A DNA stretch of 64,000 nt, from the NCBI RefSeq assembly GCF_010095445.2, contig NZ_WFGV02000035.1:1-64000 (forward strand), written 5' to 3'. Position 1 is the stretch's first letter. Every line of letters starts with the position of its first letter. The notes under the pieces are model-generated. The model had not been told where the DNA came from, searched no databases, and saw only the letters and a list, made by a program, of their open reading frames with translations. The DNA comes from Pseudomonas sp. TNT3 (GTDB lineage Bacteria; Pseudomonadota; Gammaproteobacteria; Pseudomonadales; Pseudomonadaceae). Below are positions 1-7,283 of the stretch, one piece after another. The position numbers and the translations under genes were made by a program.

Positions 1-735
1 CTGCGCCAGGCGGCCGCGGCCAGAAGTCGGCGCCAGGGTGGCGACGGGCAACTCGCGCAGTACGGGCTGGCCCAGGCGGGCAGCCAGTCGATTGATGCGC
101 ACCAAGGCATTCTCGGGGCGGCGGGCGATCAGAAAGTCCAGCGACTCAGGTAAGTACAGCAACACCAGGGGAATCACCGCCAAGGTCGCGGCGCCACCAA
201 AGATGAATACCGATCGCCAGCCAAAGTGCGTCAGCAGCCACACCGACAACAAGCCCCCAAGCGTCGCGCCCAAGGCATAACCGGTGGATTGCAGGCTCAC
301 CGCCAACCCTCGCCAGCGTTTATTGGCGTACTCACTGGCAATCACATTACTGCTGGCCAGGATTCCGCCAATACCCAGGCCGGTCAGCCCACGCAGTAGC
401 GCCAGTTGTACGGGCGTCTGGCTCAGGGCTGACAACAGCATGCCGACCCCCGAAAGCAGCAAGCAAAAGAGGATCAGCGGCCGGCGACCGAAGCGATCCG
501 CCCATGGCGCAATGAACAGAGAGCCTGCCGCCATGCCAAACAGTCCGGCACTCAACAACAGGCCGATTTGTGCTCCGTTCAAGCCCCATTCCGCGGATAC
601 CGATGAGGCCGTGAAGGCCATCACCAGCACGTCGAAGCCATCGATCATGTTCAGGACAATACAGATTCCCACGGCCAGCCATTGGAAACGCGCCATTGGC
701 TGCTCGTCCAGTACGCTCTTCAGGTCGACACTCAT
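1..735 (-). CDS. MFS aromatic-acid:H+ symporter, 3' part outside window
   Basis: The gene starts at ATG 735 and is open to the window edge, giving the first 245 residues. The N-terminus reads MSVDLKSVLDEQPMARFQW and is followed by TM1 with the DGFDVLVMAF signature typical of the aromatic acid:H+ symporter (AAHS) branch of the major facilitator superfamily, then the loop motif DRFGRRP between TM2 and TM3. It resembles the carrier at 13620-14954 closely in this part. It should sit in the inner membrane and import a benzoate- or hydroxybenzoate-like acid. Its 5' region carries AANAANAA motifs (844-854 and 938-945, minus strand) and an IclR-type box at 1007-1024. Substrate is inferred only from the neighbouring ferulate and vanillate genes. 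Confidence 0.85.
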   Translation of the reverse strand, partial: MSVDLKSVLDEQPMARFQWLAVGICIVLNMIDGFDVLVMAFTASSVSAEWGLNGAQIGLLLSAGLFGMAAGSLFIAPWADRFGRRPLILFCLLLSGVGMLLSALSQTPVQLALLRGLTGLGIGGILASSNVIASEYANKRWRGLAVSLQSTGYALGATLGGLLSVWLLTHFGWRSVFIFGGAATLAVIPLVLLYLPESLDFLIARRPENALVRINRLAARLGQPVLRELPVATLAPTSGRGRLAQ

Positions 736-843
736 GGCTGCCCCTCGACATGAGGGTGGGTAAAGGTAAAGCGAGAAAGGCACACGAAGCTGGATGCAAG
801 CCGAAGCCTGGACCCGATAGAGAAATCACTCATCACGACACCC

Positions 844-854
844 TTGTTATTTTT
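844..854 (-). promoter_or_regulatory. Crc/Hfq CA motif, MFS leader
   Basis: On the minus strand this reads AAAAATAACAA, two overlapping AANAANAA matches, about 110 nt before the ATG at 735. A third match (AACAACAA) lies at 938-945. In Pseudomonas such motifs in mRNA leaders are bound by Hfq with Crc for catabolite repression; the distance from the start codon makes this one less certain than the others. Confidence 0.4.
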
Positions 855-1006
855 ATGAGCGGGCAGGCGCTACACCTGACACCGTGCGGCGCCAGTCAAT
901 CAATTTATGGATCCATTGAAAAGTGATTGCGGAAAGGTTGTTGTTGTATTTTGTCTTATAGATATATAAATACGTTTAAAAACAGATAGTTATATTAAAC
1001 ACAAAG

Positions 1007-1024
1007 TGTTCGATTATCGATCAT
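1007..1024 (+). promoter_or_regulatory. IclR/PcaR-like operator box, copy 1
   Basis: The sequence TGTTCGATTATCGATCAT differs by one base from a box at 2570-2587. It resembles the P. putida PcaR site, which I recall as GTTCGATAATCGCAC. Both copies lie in AT-rich DNA upstream of transporter genes, so an IclR-family regulator encoded elsewhere may control uptake here. Confidence 0.5.
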
Positions 1025-1152
1025 GTGTAGATGTTACTTGGAAAGGATCCATTGGCGCTGCGTGAAGTCCGGTGCACGTTGACGCTCAAGAGGGGACGGC
1101 GGTCGTGAAACCGCCTGATATCGCTAGAAAGTTGAAAACTTCGACGGGGTGC

Positions 1153-2370
1153 TCAACTGGCGGTATTGAGTGGTGCTTCAGTGGTAGAACTGGAGCGGGC
1201 GATCACGGTGATGATCGACAAGGCGGCGATCACCAGTCCGGGTGAAGTCGCCAACAGCACGCCAGTAGTGCCGGCACCGGCGGCAAGGAGTTGCCCGGCG
1301 GCCAAGGGGCCTGCCACTGAACCCAAGCGACCAATGGCCACGGCCGCGCCGACGCCGGTTGCGCGCACTGCGGTCGGGTAGGACGGTGGTGCCAGGGCAT
1401 AGAGCACCAGTTGCGCAGCCATGACGAAAAGCCCGGCGGCAAACCCTGCGATCGACATTGACACGATGCCGATAGACAGGCCGACCCCGGCCAGCGCCGC
1501 CAGCAACCCGACATACACGAACAGCACGACCTTCAGGCCATTGCAACGGTCCAGAAGCAGGCCGCCGAGCAGCGAGCCGAGGGCGCCACCGATGTTGAAC
1601 AGCATCTGGATCATGCCCGCCTGTGGTTTGCTGAAGCCCTGTTCCAGCAGTAATGAAGGGAGCCAGTTGAGCAGCATGTACATCACGGTCAAGGTGAAGA
1701 AATAGCTCATCCATAAGGCAAGCGTGTTGCGTGTGCGGCCTTCGCCGAACAGCGCCTGTGCGGTGGAGGGCCTTGGGATGCCAGTTGCGCAATTTTGCTG
1801 GCGGAAGGCGGTGGACTCGGGCAGCAGCAGTGCCATCAGCGGTACCACCAGCAAGGGCACCAGGCCGCCGATGATGAAGGTGGTTTGCCAGTGTTCGCTG
1901 GAAAACATCGCCACTACCGCAGCGAGCGCGCCGCCCAGGGGCACGCCGCAATACATGACGCTGATAGCGGTGCCGCGGTTGCGTTCGCTCACGGCCTCGG
2001 CGCACAAGGCTATAAGGTTGGGCAGGGCGGCACCCAGGCCCAAACCGGTCATGAAGCGCACCAGCAACAGGCTGGAGTAGCTCCCGACATAGGCAGTGCA
2101 AAGGGAAAACAAGCCGAACAGCAGCACTGCACCGACGAGGATTTTCTTGCGGCCGATGCGATCGGCGATCCAGCCGCCAAAAAATGCCCCGGGCAGCAGG
2201 CCGATGATCCCGGCGCTGAACACCCAGCCCATCATCTTCGGGTCCAGGGCAAAACTCTGGCGCAGCCCGGCGGCAGTGGTGCCGGCGGCCTGCAGATCGA
2301 AACCCTCGATCAGCGCAACGATAAAGCACAAAGCGATTGTCAGCGTCGAACGACGCGATGGACTGTCCAT
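1153..2370 (-). CDS. MFS transporter, AAHS family (MhpT-like)
   Basis: This 405-residue, 12-helix carrier begins with a short polar N-terminus and a TM1 containing EGFDLQAAG, a variant of the acidic TM1 signature of the aromatic acid:H+ symporter family; DRIGRKK follows TM2. It differs from the DGFDVLVMAF type encoded at 1-735 and 13620-14954 and is closer to phenylpropionate/hydroxycinnamate carriers such as MhpT. The start ATG at 2370 is preceded by GAGG. An A-rich AATAACAA motif lies just upstream (2383-2390), suggesting Crc/Hfq control. It is divergent from the OprD porin at 2691, consistent with joint control of outer- and inner-membrane uptake. Hydroxycinnamate or ferulate uptake is an inference from context. 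Confidence 0.88.
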   Translation of the reverse strand: MDSPSRRSTLTIALCFIVALIEGFDLQAAGTTAAGLRQSFALDPKMMGWVFSAGIIGLLPGAFFGGWIADRIGRKKILVGAVLLFGLFSLCTAYVGSYSSLLLVRFMTGLGLGAALPNLIALCAEAVSERNRGTAISVMYCGVPLGGALAAVVAMFSSEHWQTTFIIGGLVPLLVVPLMALLLPESTAFRQQNCATGIPRPSTAQALFGEGRTRNTLALWMSYFFTLTVMYMLLNWLPSLLLEQGFSKPQAGMIQMLFNIGGALGSLLGGLLLDRCNGLKVVLFVYVGLLAALAGVGLSIGIVSMSIAGFAAGLFVMAAQLVLYALAPPSYPTAVRATGVGAAVAIGRLGSVAGPLAAGQLLAAGAGTTGVLLATSPGLVIAALSIITVIARSSSTTEAPLNTAS

Positions 2371-2382
2371 GGGTGAACCTCA

Positions 2383-2390
2383 TTGTTATT
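2383..2390 (-). promoter_or_regulatory. Crc/Hfq CA motif before MFS gene
   Basis: The minus strand reads AATAACAA immediately after a run of eight A residues, 13 nt before the ATG at 2370. It fits the AANAANAA consensus of Crc/Hfq target mRNAs and lies next to the ribosome binding site. Confidence 0.55.
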
Positions 2391-2400
2391 TTTTTTGTGG

Positions 2401-2690
2401 AGTCGAGCCGCCACATCGCACTGGTGCTGGCTGCTGATTATTAAGATAACAAAGATAACTAAAATATGAAGCGATCCAATAAAATTTTAAAAAACAGTAA
2501 AAATATCAAATAGATCAATAAGTTAATGGTTGATCAATAGTTAATCATAAAAATAGATAATAATATTAATGTTCGATTATCGGTCATTTACGATTGACAG
2601 GTGTCATTGGCTGTTTCCATTCTCTGCTCGCGAAGCCGGTTGCACAGCGCTCCCTGGCAGCACTGACAATAATAAAAATGGAAAACAAAC
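2401..2690. promoter_or_regulatory. AT-rich divergent promoter region
   Basis: This region between the divergent MFS gene and OprD porin is strikingly AT-rich. It contains two near-direct repeats of GATCAATA(A)GTTAAT around 2512-2545, an IclR-like box TGTTCGATTATCGGTCAT at 2570-2587, and AATAATAA/AATAAAAA motifs at 2668-2678 just before the porin start. The decamer AATAGTTAAT at 2536-2545 recurs at 4710-4719 inside the ech promoter, so the FerR-like MarR protein might also act here. No gene is visible in it. Confidence 0.55.
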
Positions 2691-4013
2691 ATGCCAAAAC
2701 TCCCTCTGGACACCGTCGCGACGACGTCAGCCACCTGTGTGCCTGGTATCAGCCGAGGGCTGCTCCTGGCGCTGCTCGGTTTAAGCGTTCTGCCCACCCA
2801 ACTCCGCGCCGGGGGCTTTATCGAAGACAGCCATGGCACCTTGACCCTGCGTAATTACTACCTGGATCGCCAATACAAAGACGATGGAACCAAGACCGCT
2901 GCCCAGGAGTGGGCTCAGGGTTTCATCATGAACATGGAATCGGGATTTACCGAAGGGCCGCTGGGTTTCGGACTGGACGTACGGGGGCTGCTGGGGGTCA
3001 AGCTCGACTCCGCGCCGGATCGTAGCGGCACCGAGTTGTTGCCGGTGTCGGCCAGCGACAACCGAGCGGCGAATGACTATTCGCGCCTGGCCCCGACCGG
3101 CAAGCTGCGTTTTGCTCAAACCACGTTGAAGTCCGGGGATGTGTCGATCTTCCTGCCCTTTGCTTTTGCCAGTCCCTCGCGACTGCTGCCCCAAACCTTT
3201 CGCGGTACCACTCTCAGCTCCAGGGACATCGATGGCCTGACGCTGAACACCGGGTACATCGATCGCATCGATAAGCGCAATTCCACGAACTATGAGGCGA
3301 TGACCATCGCTGCGCCCAATCGGAGGTTCAACGCTGCTGCCACGACCTCGCACATGGCTTATCTGGGCGGCGATTATCAGGTCAACAAGGCGCTGAGCCT
3401 GCGTGTTTATCACGCCGAGGTCACCGACTTGTATCAGCAGGACACGTTTGCGTTATTGCATGACCTGCCGCTGGGCGGGGGGGTATTGACCAGCGACCTG
3501 CGTAGTTTTTTCAGTCGCGAGGACGGCAGTTCCAAAGCGGGTGAAGTGGACAATCGCAACGTCTCTGGACTGTTCAGCTACCGATATGGCGGGCACCGTT
3601 TTGGTGTCGGCTATATGCATTCCAGTGGCGACACGGCGACACCGTACATCTCTGGGACAGAGTTGATGGGGATGAGTGAGCTGACCATGGCGTCGGACTT
3701 TCTCAATGCCAAGGAGCGCACGTGGCAGGCCATCTATGACTATGACTTTGCCGCGTCCGGAGTCCCCGGGCTGAGAGGCCGGTTGCGTTATCTGCGCGGT
3801 GACAATATCGAGCTGCAAGCCTTCAACGCCGAGGACCGCAAGGAGCGTGAGTTTCAGATGGAACTGGGCTACGTGGTGCAGAGCGGTCCGCTGAAAGACG
3901 TTGCACTGGTGGCGCGCAAGGCGATCTACCGCAATGATTTCCCGACCGGTGCAGCATTTCGCGATGAAAACCAGACCCGGTTTCTGGTGATCTACACCTT
4001 GCCGATCTGGTAG
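2691..4013 (+). CDS. OprD-family outer-membrane porin
   Basis: The 440-residue product has an N-terminal signal region ending near residue 40 (the hydrophobic run LLLALLGLSVLPTQLRAG), followed by the OprD-family opening GGFIEDSHGTLTLRNYYLD and an alternating beta-barrel pattern to a C-terminal aromatic residue. OprD-type channels of Pseudomonas take up small carboxylates; the subfamily next to ferulate and vanillate genes usually serves aromatic acids. The start codon follows AATAATAA and AATAAAAA motifs, suggesting Crc/Hfq repression. It is divergent from an MFS carrier and is the first of two OprD genes in this cluster (the other at 12305-13582). The signal peptide is long, and a shorter start cannot be excluded. 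Confidence 0.9.
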   Translation: MPKLPLDTVATTSATCVPGISRGLLLALLGLSVLPTQLRAGGFIEDSHGTLTLRNYYLDRQYKDDGTKTAAQEWAQGFIMNMESGFTEGPLGFGLDVRGLLGVKLDSAPDRSGTELLPVSASDNRAANDYSRLAPTGKLRFAQTTLKSGDVSIFLPFAFASPSRLLPQTFRGTTLSSRDIDGLTLNTGYIDRIDKRNSTNYEAMTIAAPNRRFNAAATTSHMAYLGGDYQVNKALSLRVYHAEVTDLYQQDTFALLHDLPLGGGVLTSDLRSFFSREDGSSKAGEVDNRNVSGLFSYRYGGHRFGVGYMHSSGDTATPYISGTELMGMSELTMASDFLNAKERTWQAIYDYDFAASGVPGLRGRLRYLRGDNIELQAFNAEDRKEREFQMELGYVVQSGPLKDVALVARKAIYRNDFPTGAAFRDENQTRFLVIYTLPIW

Positions 4014-4083
4014 CCCTTGGGTCACCCAGGCCTCTCACCGGCACGTTCCTTTTTTTGAGGGGGGGCGTGTCGGCGCTGCGCCG

Positions 4084-4572
4084 TCACTCCTGATAAATCT
4101 TCTTCAGCAGACGCAGTAGCTCTTCGCGTTCTTGATTGTCCAGGGCAGCGGTGGCGTCCAGGTCGCTTTGCGCGGCGATCTGATTCAGCTCCTTGAGCAG
4201 GGTCTCGCCGGTCTTGCTAAGAAAAATCCCATAAGAGCGCTTGTCCGGCTTGCAACGCACGCGCACTGCCAACGCACGGCTTTCCAGTTTATTGAGCAGC
4301 GGCACTACTTGGGGCGGCTCGATGGTCAGTGCCCGCGCCAGATCTGCCTGCATCAGGCCGGGGTTCTGATTGATGATCGCCAGGGCCGAGAATTGAGCGG
4401 GTCGCAGATCGTGGTCCGACAGGCGGCTGATCAGGTTCTGGAACAGTTTGAGTTGCGCGCGGCGCATGGCGTAGCCGATCAGGTCGTTCAGCGCCGAATC
4501 GAGAGGTGCCTGCATCTCGACGTTGGTCGACGGTGCCTCGATCGATTCGGCGAGGGGGGAGGGCTTGGCCAT
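4084..4572 (-). CDS. ferR: MarR-family regulator of ferulate genes (FerR-like)
   Basis: This 162-residue winged-helix protein has the MarR core LRPAQFSALAIINQNPGLMQ, recognition region IEPPQVVPLLNKLESR and the wing KPDKRSYGIFLSKTG. I chose ATG 4572 (MAKPSPL); an in-frame ATG at 4605 would add eleven residues. It is divergent from ech with a 212-bp shared intergenic region. In P. fluorescens BF13 the ferulate operon is controlled by a MarR protein called FerR whose inducer is feruloyl-CoA, so the same role is inferred here. An inverted repeat at 4712-4730 is the likely operator. Confidence 0.85.
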   Translation of the reverse strand: MAKPSPLAESIEAPSTNVEMQAPLDSALNDLIGYAMRRAQLKLFQNLISRLSDHDLRPAQFSALAIINQNPGLMQADLARALTIEPPQVVPLLNKLESRALAVRVRCKPDKRSYGIFLSKTGETLLKELNQIAAQSDLDATAALDNQEREELLRLLKKIYQE

Positions 4573-4711
4573 TGCAGGTGAGTCCTGAGTATTGGGAGTT
4601 AACAAGGCTATCTATTTTGCCGGCGTTGACCGGTGATTGCTATGACCAATGTTGCTTGGCGTCTAAAAAGCGGGGGGCTTTCAGAAGTGAAAAAATGGTT
4701 AATTCTATTAA

Positions 4712-4747
4712 TAGTTAATTGACATAACTAATTTGGTGATTTAATTT
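4712..4747 (+). promoter_or_regulatory. ech promoter with overlapping MarR operator
   Basis: TAGTTA-N7-TAACTA (4712-4730) forms a perfect 6+6 inverted repeat. It overlaps TTGACA (4719-4724), a consensus -35 hexamer; with a 17-bp spacer the -10 candidate is TAATTT (4742-4747). Binding of the divergent MarR protein here would block RNA polymerase. The repeat and the -35 are seen directly; their use is inferred. Confidence 0.6.
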
Positions 4748-4784
4748 CCAGTCATCTTCACTCCCAGAACAAGAGAGCATCGTC

Positions 4785-5615
4785 ATGAGTAATTACGAAG
4801 GTCGCTGGACAACGGTCAAAGTGGAAATCGAGGAAGGCATCGCGTGGGTCATCCTCAACCGTCCGGAAAAACGCAACGCCATGAGCCCGACCCTGAACCG
4901 CGAGATGATCGATGTTCTGGAAACGCTGGAGCAGGATCCGGACGCCGGTGTACTGGTGCTGACCGGTGCGGGCGAAGCCTGGACTGCCGGGATGGATCTC
5001 AAGGAGTACTTCCGCGAGGTGGACGCTGGCCCGGAGATTCTTCAGGAAAAAATCCGCCGTGAAGCCTCGCAATGGCAATGGAAACTGTTGCGCATGTACG
5101 CCAAACCGACCATAGCCATGGTCAACGGCTGGTGTTTCGGTGGCGGCTTCAGCCCCTTGGTGGCCTGCGACCTGGCGATTTGCGCTGACGAAGCAACTTT
5201 CGGTCTTTCGGAAATCAACTGGGGTATCCCGCCGGGCAACCTGGTGAGCAAGGCCATGGCCGACACCGTGGGCCATCGCCAGTCGCTTTACTACATCATG
5301 ACGGGCAAGACATTTGGTGGGCAGAAAGCCGCGCAGATGGGCCTGGTCAATGAAAGCGTACCTCTGGCGCAACTGCGCGAAGTCACCGTGGAGCTGGCGC
5401 GTAATCTGCTGGAGAAAAACCCGGTGGTGCTGCGAGCGGCCAAGCATGGTTTCAAACGCTGCCGTGAACTGACCTGGGAGCAGAACGAGGATTACCTGTA
5501 TGCCAAGCTCGATCAGTCACGCCTGCTTGACACCGAAGGCGGCCGTGAACAAGGCATGAAGCAATTCCTCGACGACAAGAGCATCAAGCCCGGCCTGCAA
5601 GCGTACAAACGCTGA
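4785..5615 (+). CDS. ech: Feruloyl-CoA hydratase/lyase (HCHL)
   Basis: Ech hydrates feruloyl-CoA (also p-coumaroyl- and caffeoyl-CoA) and splits the product into acetyl-CoA and vanillin or the related aldehyde. The 276-residue length equals that of the structurally known P. fluorescens AN103 enzyme. Its catalytic residues are present at the same numbers: Ser123 in WCFGGGFSP, Glu143 in GLSEINWG and Tyr239 in EDYLYAK. The crotonase oxyanion-hole segments (AWTAGMDLKEY and the CFGGG loop) are intact. ATG 4785 follows an AGAGAGC stretch. It is the first gene of the ech-vdh-fcs series and is likely repressed by the divergent FerR-like protein. Confidence 0.97.
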   Translation: MSNYEGRWTTVKVEIEEGIAWVILNRPEKRNAMSPTLNREMIDVLETLEQDPDAGVLVLTGAGEAWTAGMDLKEYFREVDAGPEILQEKIRREASQWQWKLLRMYAKPTIAMVNGWCFGGGFSPLVACDLAICADEATFGLSEINWGIPPGNLVSKAMADTVGHRQSLYYIMTGKTFGGQKAAQMGLVNESVPLAQLREVTVELARNLLEKNPVVLRAAKHGFKRCRELTWEQNEDYLYAKLDQSRLLDTEGGREQGMKQFLDDKSIKPGLQAYKR

Positions 5616-5675
5616 GGTGCTTACGTTCAAATCGTTCCTATGCATTCCCGTTAAAGTCTATAAAGAGGAATCACC

Positions 5676-7124
5676 ATGCTGGACGTGCCCCTGCTGATTG
5701 GCGGCCAGTCGTGCCCCGCTCGCGACAGTCGAACCTTCGAGCGCCGTAACCCGGTGACCGGCGAGTTGGTATCGCGGGTAGCGGCCGCCACCCTGGAAGA
5801 TGCCGACGCCGCGGTGGCCGCTGCGCAGAAGGCGTTTCCCGTTTGGGCTGCGCTGGCACCCAATGAACGTCGGACTCGTTTGCTCAAGGCTGCCGAACAA
5901 TTGCAAGCGCGCAGTGCCGAGTTCATCGAGGCAGCCGGCGAGACCGGCGCGATGTCCAACTGGTACGCGTTCAACGTGCGGCTGGCGGCCAATATGCTGC
6001 GTGAAGCGGCGTCGATGACCACTCAGATCAATGGCGAAGTCATTCCTTCGGATGTGCCGGGCAGTTTCGCCATGGCCCTGCGCCAACCCTGCGGCGTAGT
6101 GTTGGGCATCGCTCCATGGAACGCCCCGGTGATTCTTGCCACACGCGCAATCGCCATGCCATTGGCTTGCGGCAACACCGTCGTGCTCAAGGCCTCCGAA
6201 CTCAGCCCTGCGGTGCACCGTTTGATCGGCCAGGTATTACAAGACGCAGGCTTGGGCGATGGCGTCGTCAATGTCATCAGTAATGCACCAGCGGATGCAG
6301 CGGCGATTGTCGAGCGGTTGATCGCCAACCCGGCGGTGCGACGGGTCAATTTCACGGGCTCGACACATGTCGGACGCATTGTCGGCGAGCTCTGTGCGCG
6401 CCACCTCAAACCGGCTTTGCTGGAACTGGGCGGCAAGGCACCGTTGCTGGTGCTCGATGATGCTGATCTGGATGCTGCGGTTGAGGCGGCCGCCTTTGGC
6501 GCCTATTTCAATCAGGGGCAGATCTGCATGTCCACCGAGCGCCTGATCGTCGATGCCAAGGTTGCCGACGCTTTTGTCGCCAAGTTGGCGGCCAAGGTTG
6601 CCACCCTGCGCGCGGGCGATCCTGCGGCTGCGGGCTCAGTGTTAGGTTCGCTGGTAGACGCAAGCGCCGGTATGCGCATCAAGGGGTTGATCGACGATGC
6701 CTTGGCCAAGGGGGCGCGACTGGTGGTCGGCGGGCAACTGGACGGCAGCATTTTGCAGCCGACCCTGCTCGACGGCGTCGACGCGAGCATGCGTCTGTAC
6801 CGCGAGGAGTCGTTCGGACCGGTGGCCGTGGTGCTGCGCGGTGAGGGGGACGAAGCACTGCTGCACTTGGCCAACGACTCCGAGTTCGGTTTGTCGGCGG
6901 CGATTTTCAGCCGCGATTGCGGGCGAGCCCTTGCCTTGGCCCAACGGGTCGAGTCGGGCATCTGTCATATCAACGGCCCGACCGTGCACGACGAAGCGCA
7001 AATGCCCTTCGGCGGGGTCAAGTCCAGCGGTTACGGGAGTTTCGGTGGAAAGGCATCCATTGAGCATTTCACCCAGTTGCGTTGGGTCACCTTGCAGAAT
7101 GGACCGCGGCACTACCCGATCTGA
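5676..7124 (+). CDS. vdh: Vanillin dehydrogenase
   Basis: Vdh oxidises vanillin to vanillate with NAD+. The 482-residue aldehyde dehydrogenase has Asn149 in GIAPWNAPV, the general base Glu250 in LLELGGKAP and the nucleophile Cys284 in GQICMSTERL, with the Rossmann segment NFTGSTHVGR near 225-234. The start follows an AGAGGAA ribosome binding site. It lies 60 bp downstream of ech and upstream of fcs, the usual setting of vanillin dehydrogenase in Pseudomonas ferulate loci. Benzaldehyde-type substrates other than vanillin (4-hydroxybenzaldehyde from coumarate) are probably also used. Confidence 0.95.
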   Translation: MLDVPLLIGGQSCPARDSRTFERRNPVTGELVSRVAAATLEDADAAVAAAQKAFPVWAALAPNERRTRLLKAAEQLQARSAEFIEAAGETGAMSNWYAFNVRLAANMLREAASMTTQINGEVIPSDVPGSFAMALRQPCGVVLGIAPWNAPVILATRAIAMPLACGNTVVLKASELSPAVHRLIGQVLQDAGLGDGVVNVISNAPADAAAIVERLIANPAVRRVNFTGSTHVGRIVGELCARHLKPALLELGGKAPLLVLDDADLDAAVEAAAFGAYFNQGQICMSTERLIVDAKVADAFVAKLAAKVATLRAGDPAAAGSVLGSLVDASAGMRIKGLIDDALAKGARLVVGGQLDGSILQPTLLDGVDASMRLYREESFGPVAVVLRGEGDEALLHLANDSEFGLSAAIFSRDCGRALALAQRVESGICHINGPTVHDEAQMPFGGVKSSGYGSFGGKASIEHFTQLRWVTLQNGPRHYPI

Positions 7125-7186
7125 ACAGGCGTCGCCACGTCGGGCATCGACTTCCCCGGAAGCGAATCACTCGCGTGCAAGGCCGA

Positions 7187-7200
7187 AATAACAATAACAA
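7187..7200 (+). promoter_or_regulatory. Triple overlapping Crc/Hfq CA motif upstream of fcs
   Basis: AATAACAATAACAA contains three overlapping AANAANAA matches, in the 159-bp gap between vdh and fcs. It is the densest such motif in the window. Hfq/Crc binding here could limit fcs translation and stability while preferred carbon sources are present. Confidence 0.55.
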
Positions 7201-7283
7201 GGCTGCAGCCATCGGCTGCCACGCTAACGATGAGTCACCTGTGTGTGGCTTGTTTTTAGCGTGCCTCGACGGAGAACAAGCAC

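Larger units (their letters stand above)
736..1152. other. Intergenic leader region of the first MFS gene
   Basis: This 417-bp stretch separates two MFS genes on the minus strand and holds no convincing gene. The part from about 920 to 1050 is AT-rich, unlike the surrounding DNA, and carries the IclR-like box and two Crc/Hfq-like A-rich motifs listed separately. It most likely contains the promoter and a long 5' leader of the gene ending at 735. Confidence 0.6.

Noticed and set aside
2668..2690. A-rich stretch before the porin as a poly-A slippage or curved-DNA site
   Set aside because: The periodic AAN pattern and its recurrence before many catabolic genes fit Crc/Hfq target motifs better.
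4030..4080. Hairpin with a T-run behind the first OprD gene
   Set aside because: CCGGCACG pairs with CGTGTCGG, but the T-run lies in the loop and not after the stem, so it is not a normal rho-independent terminator.
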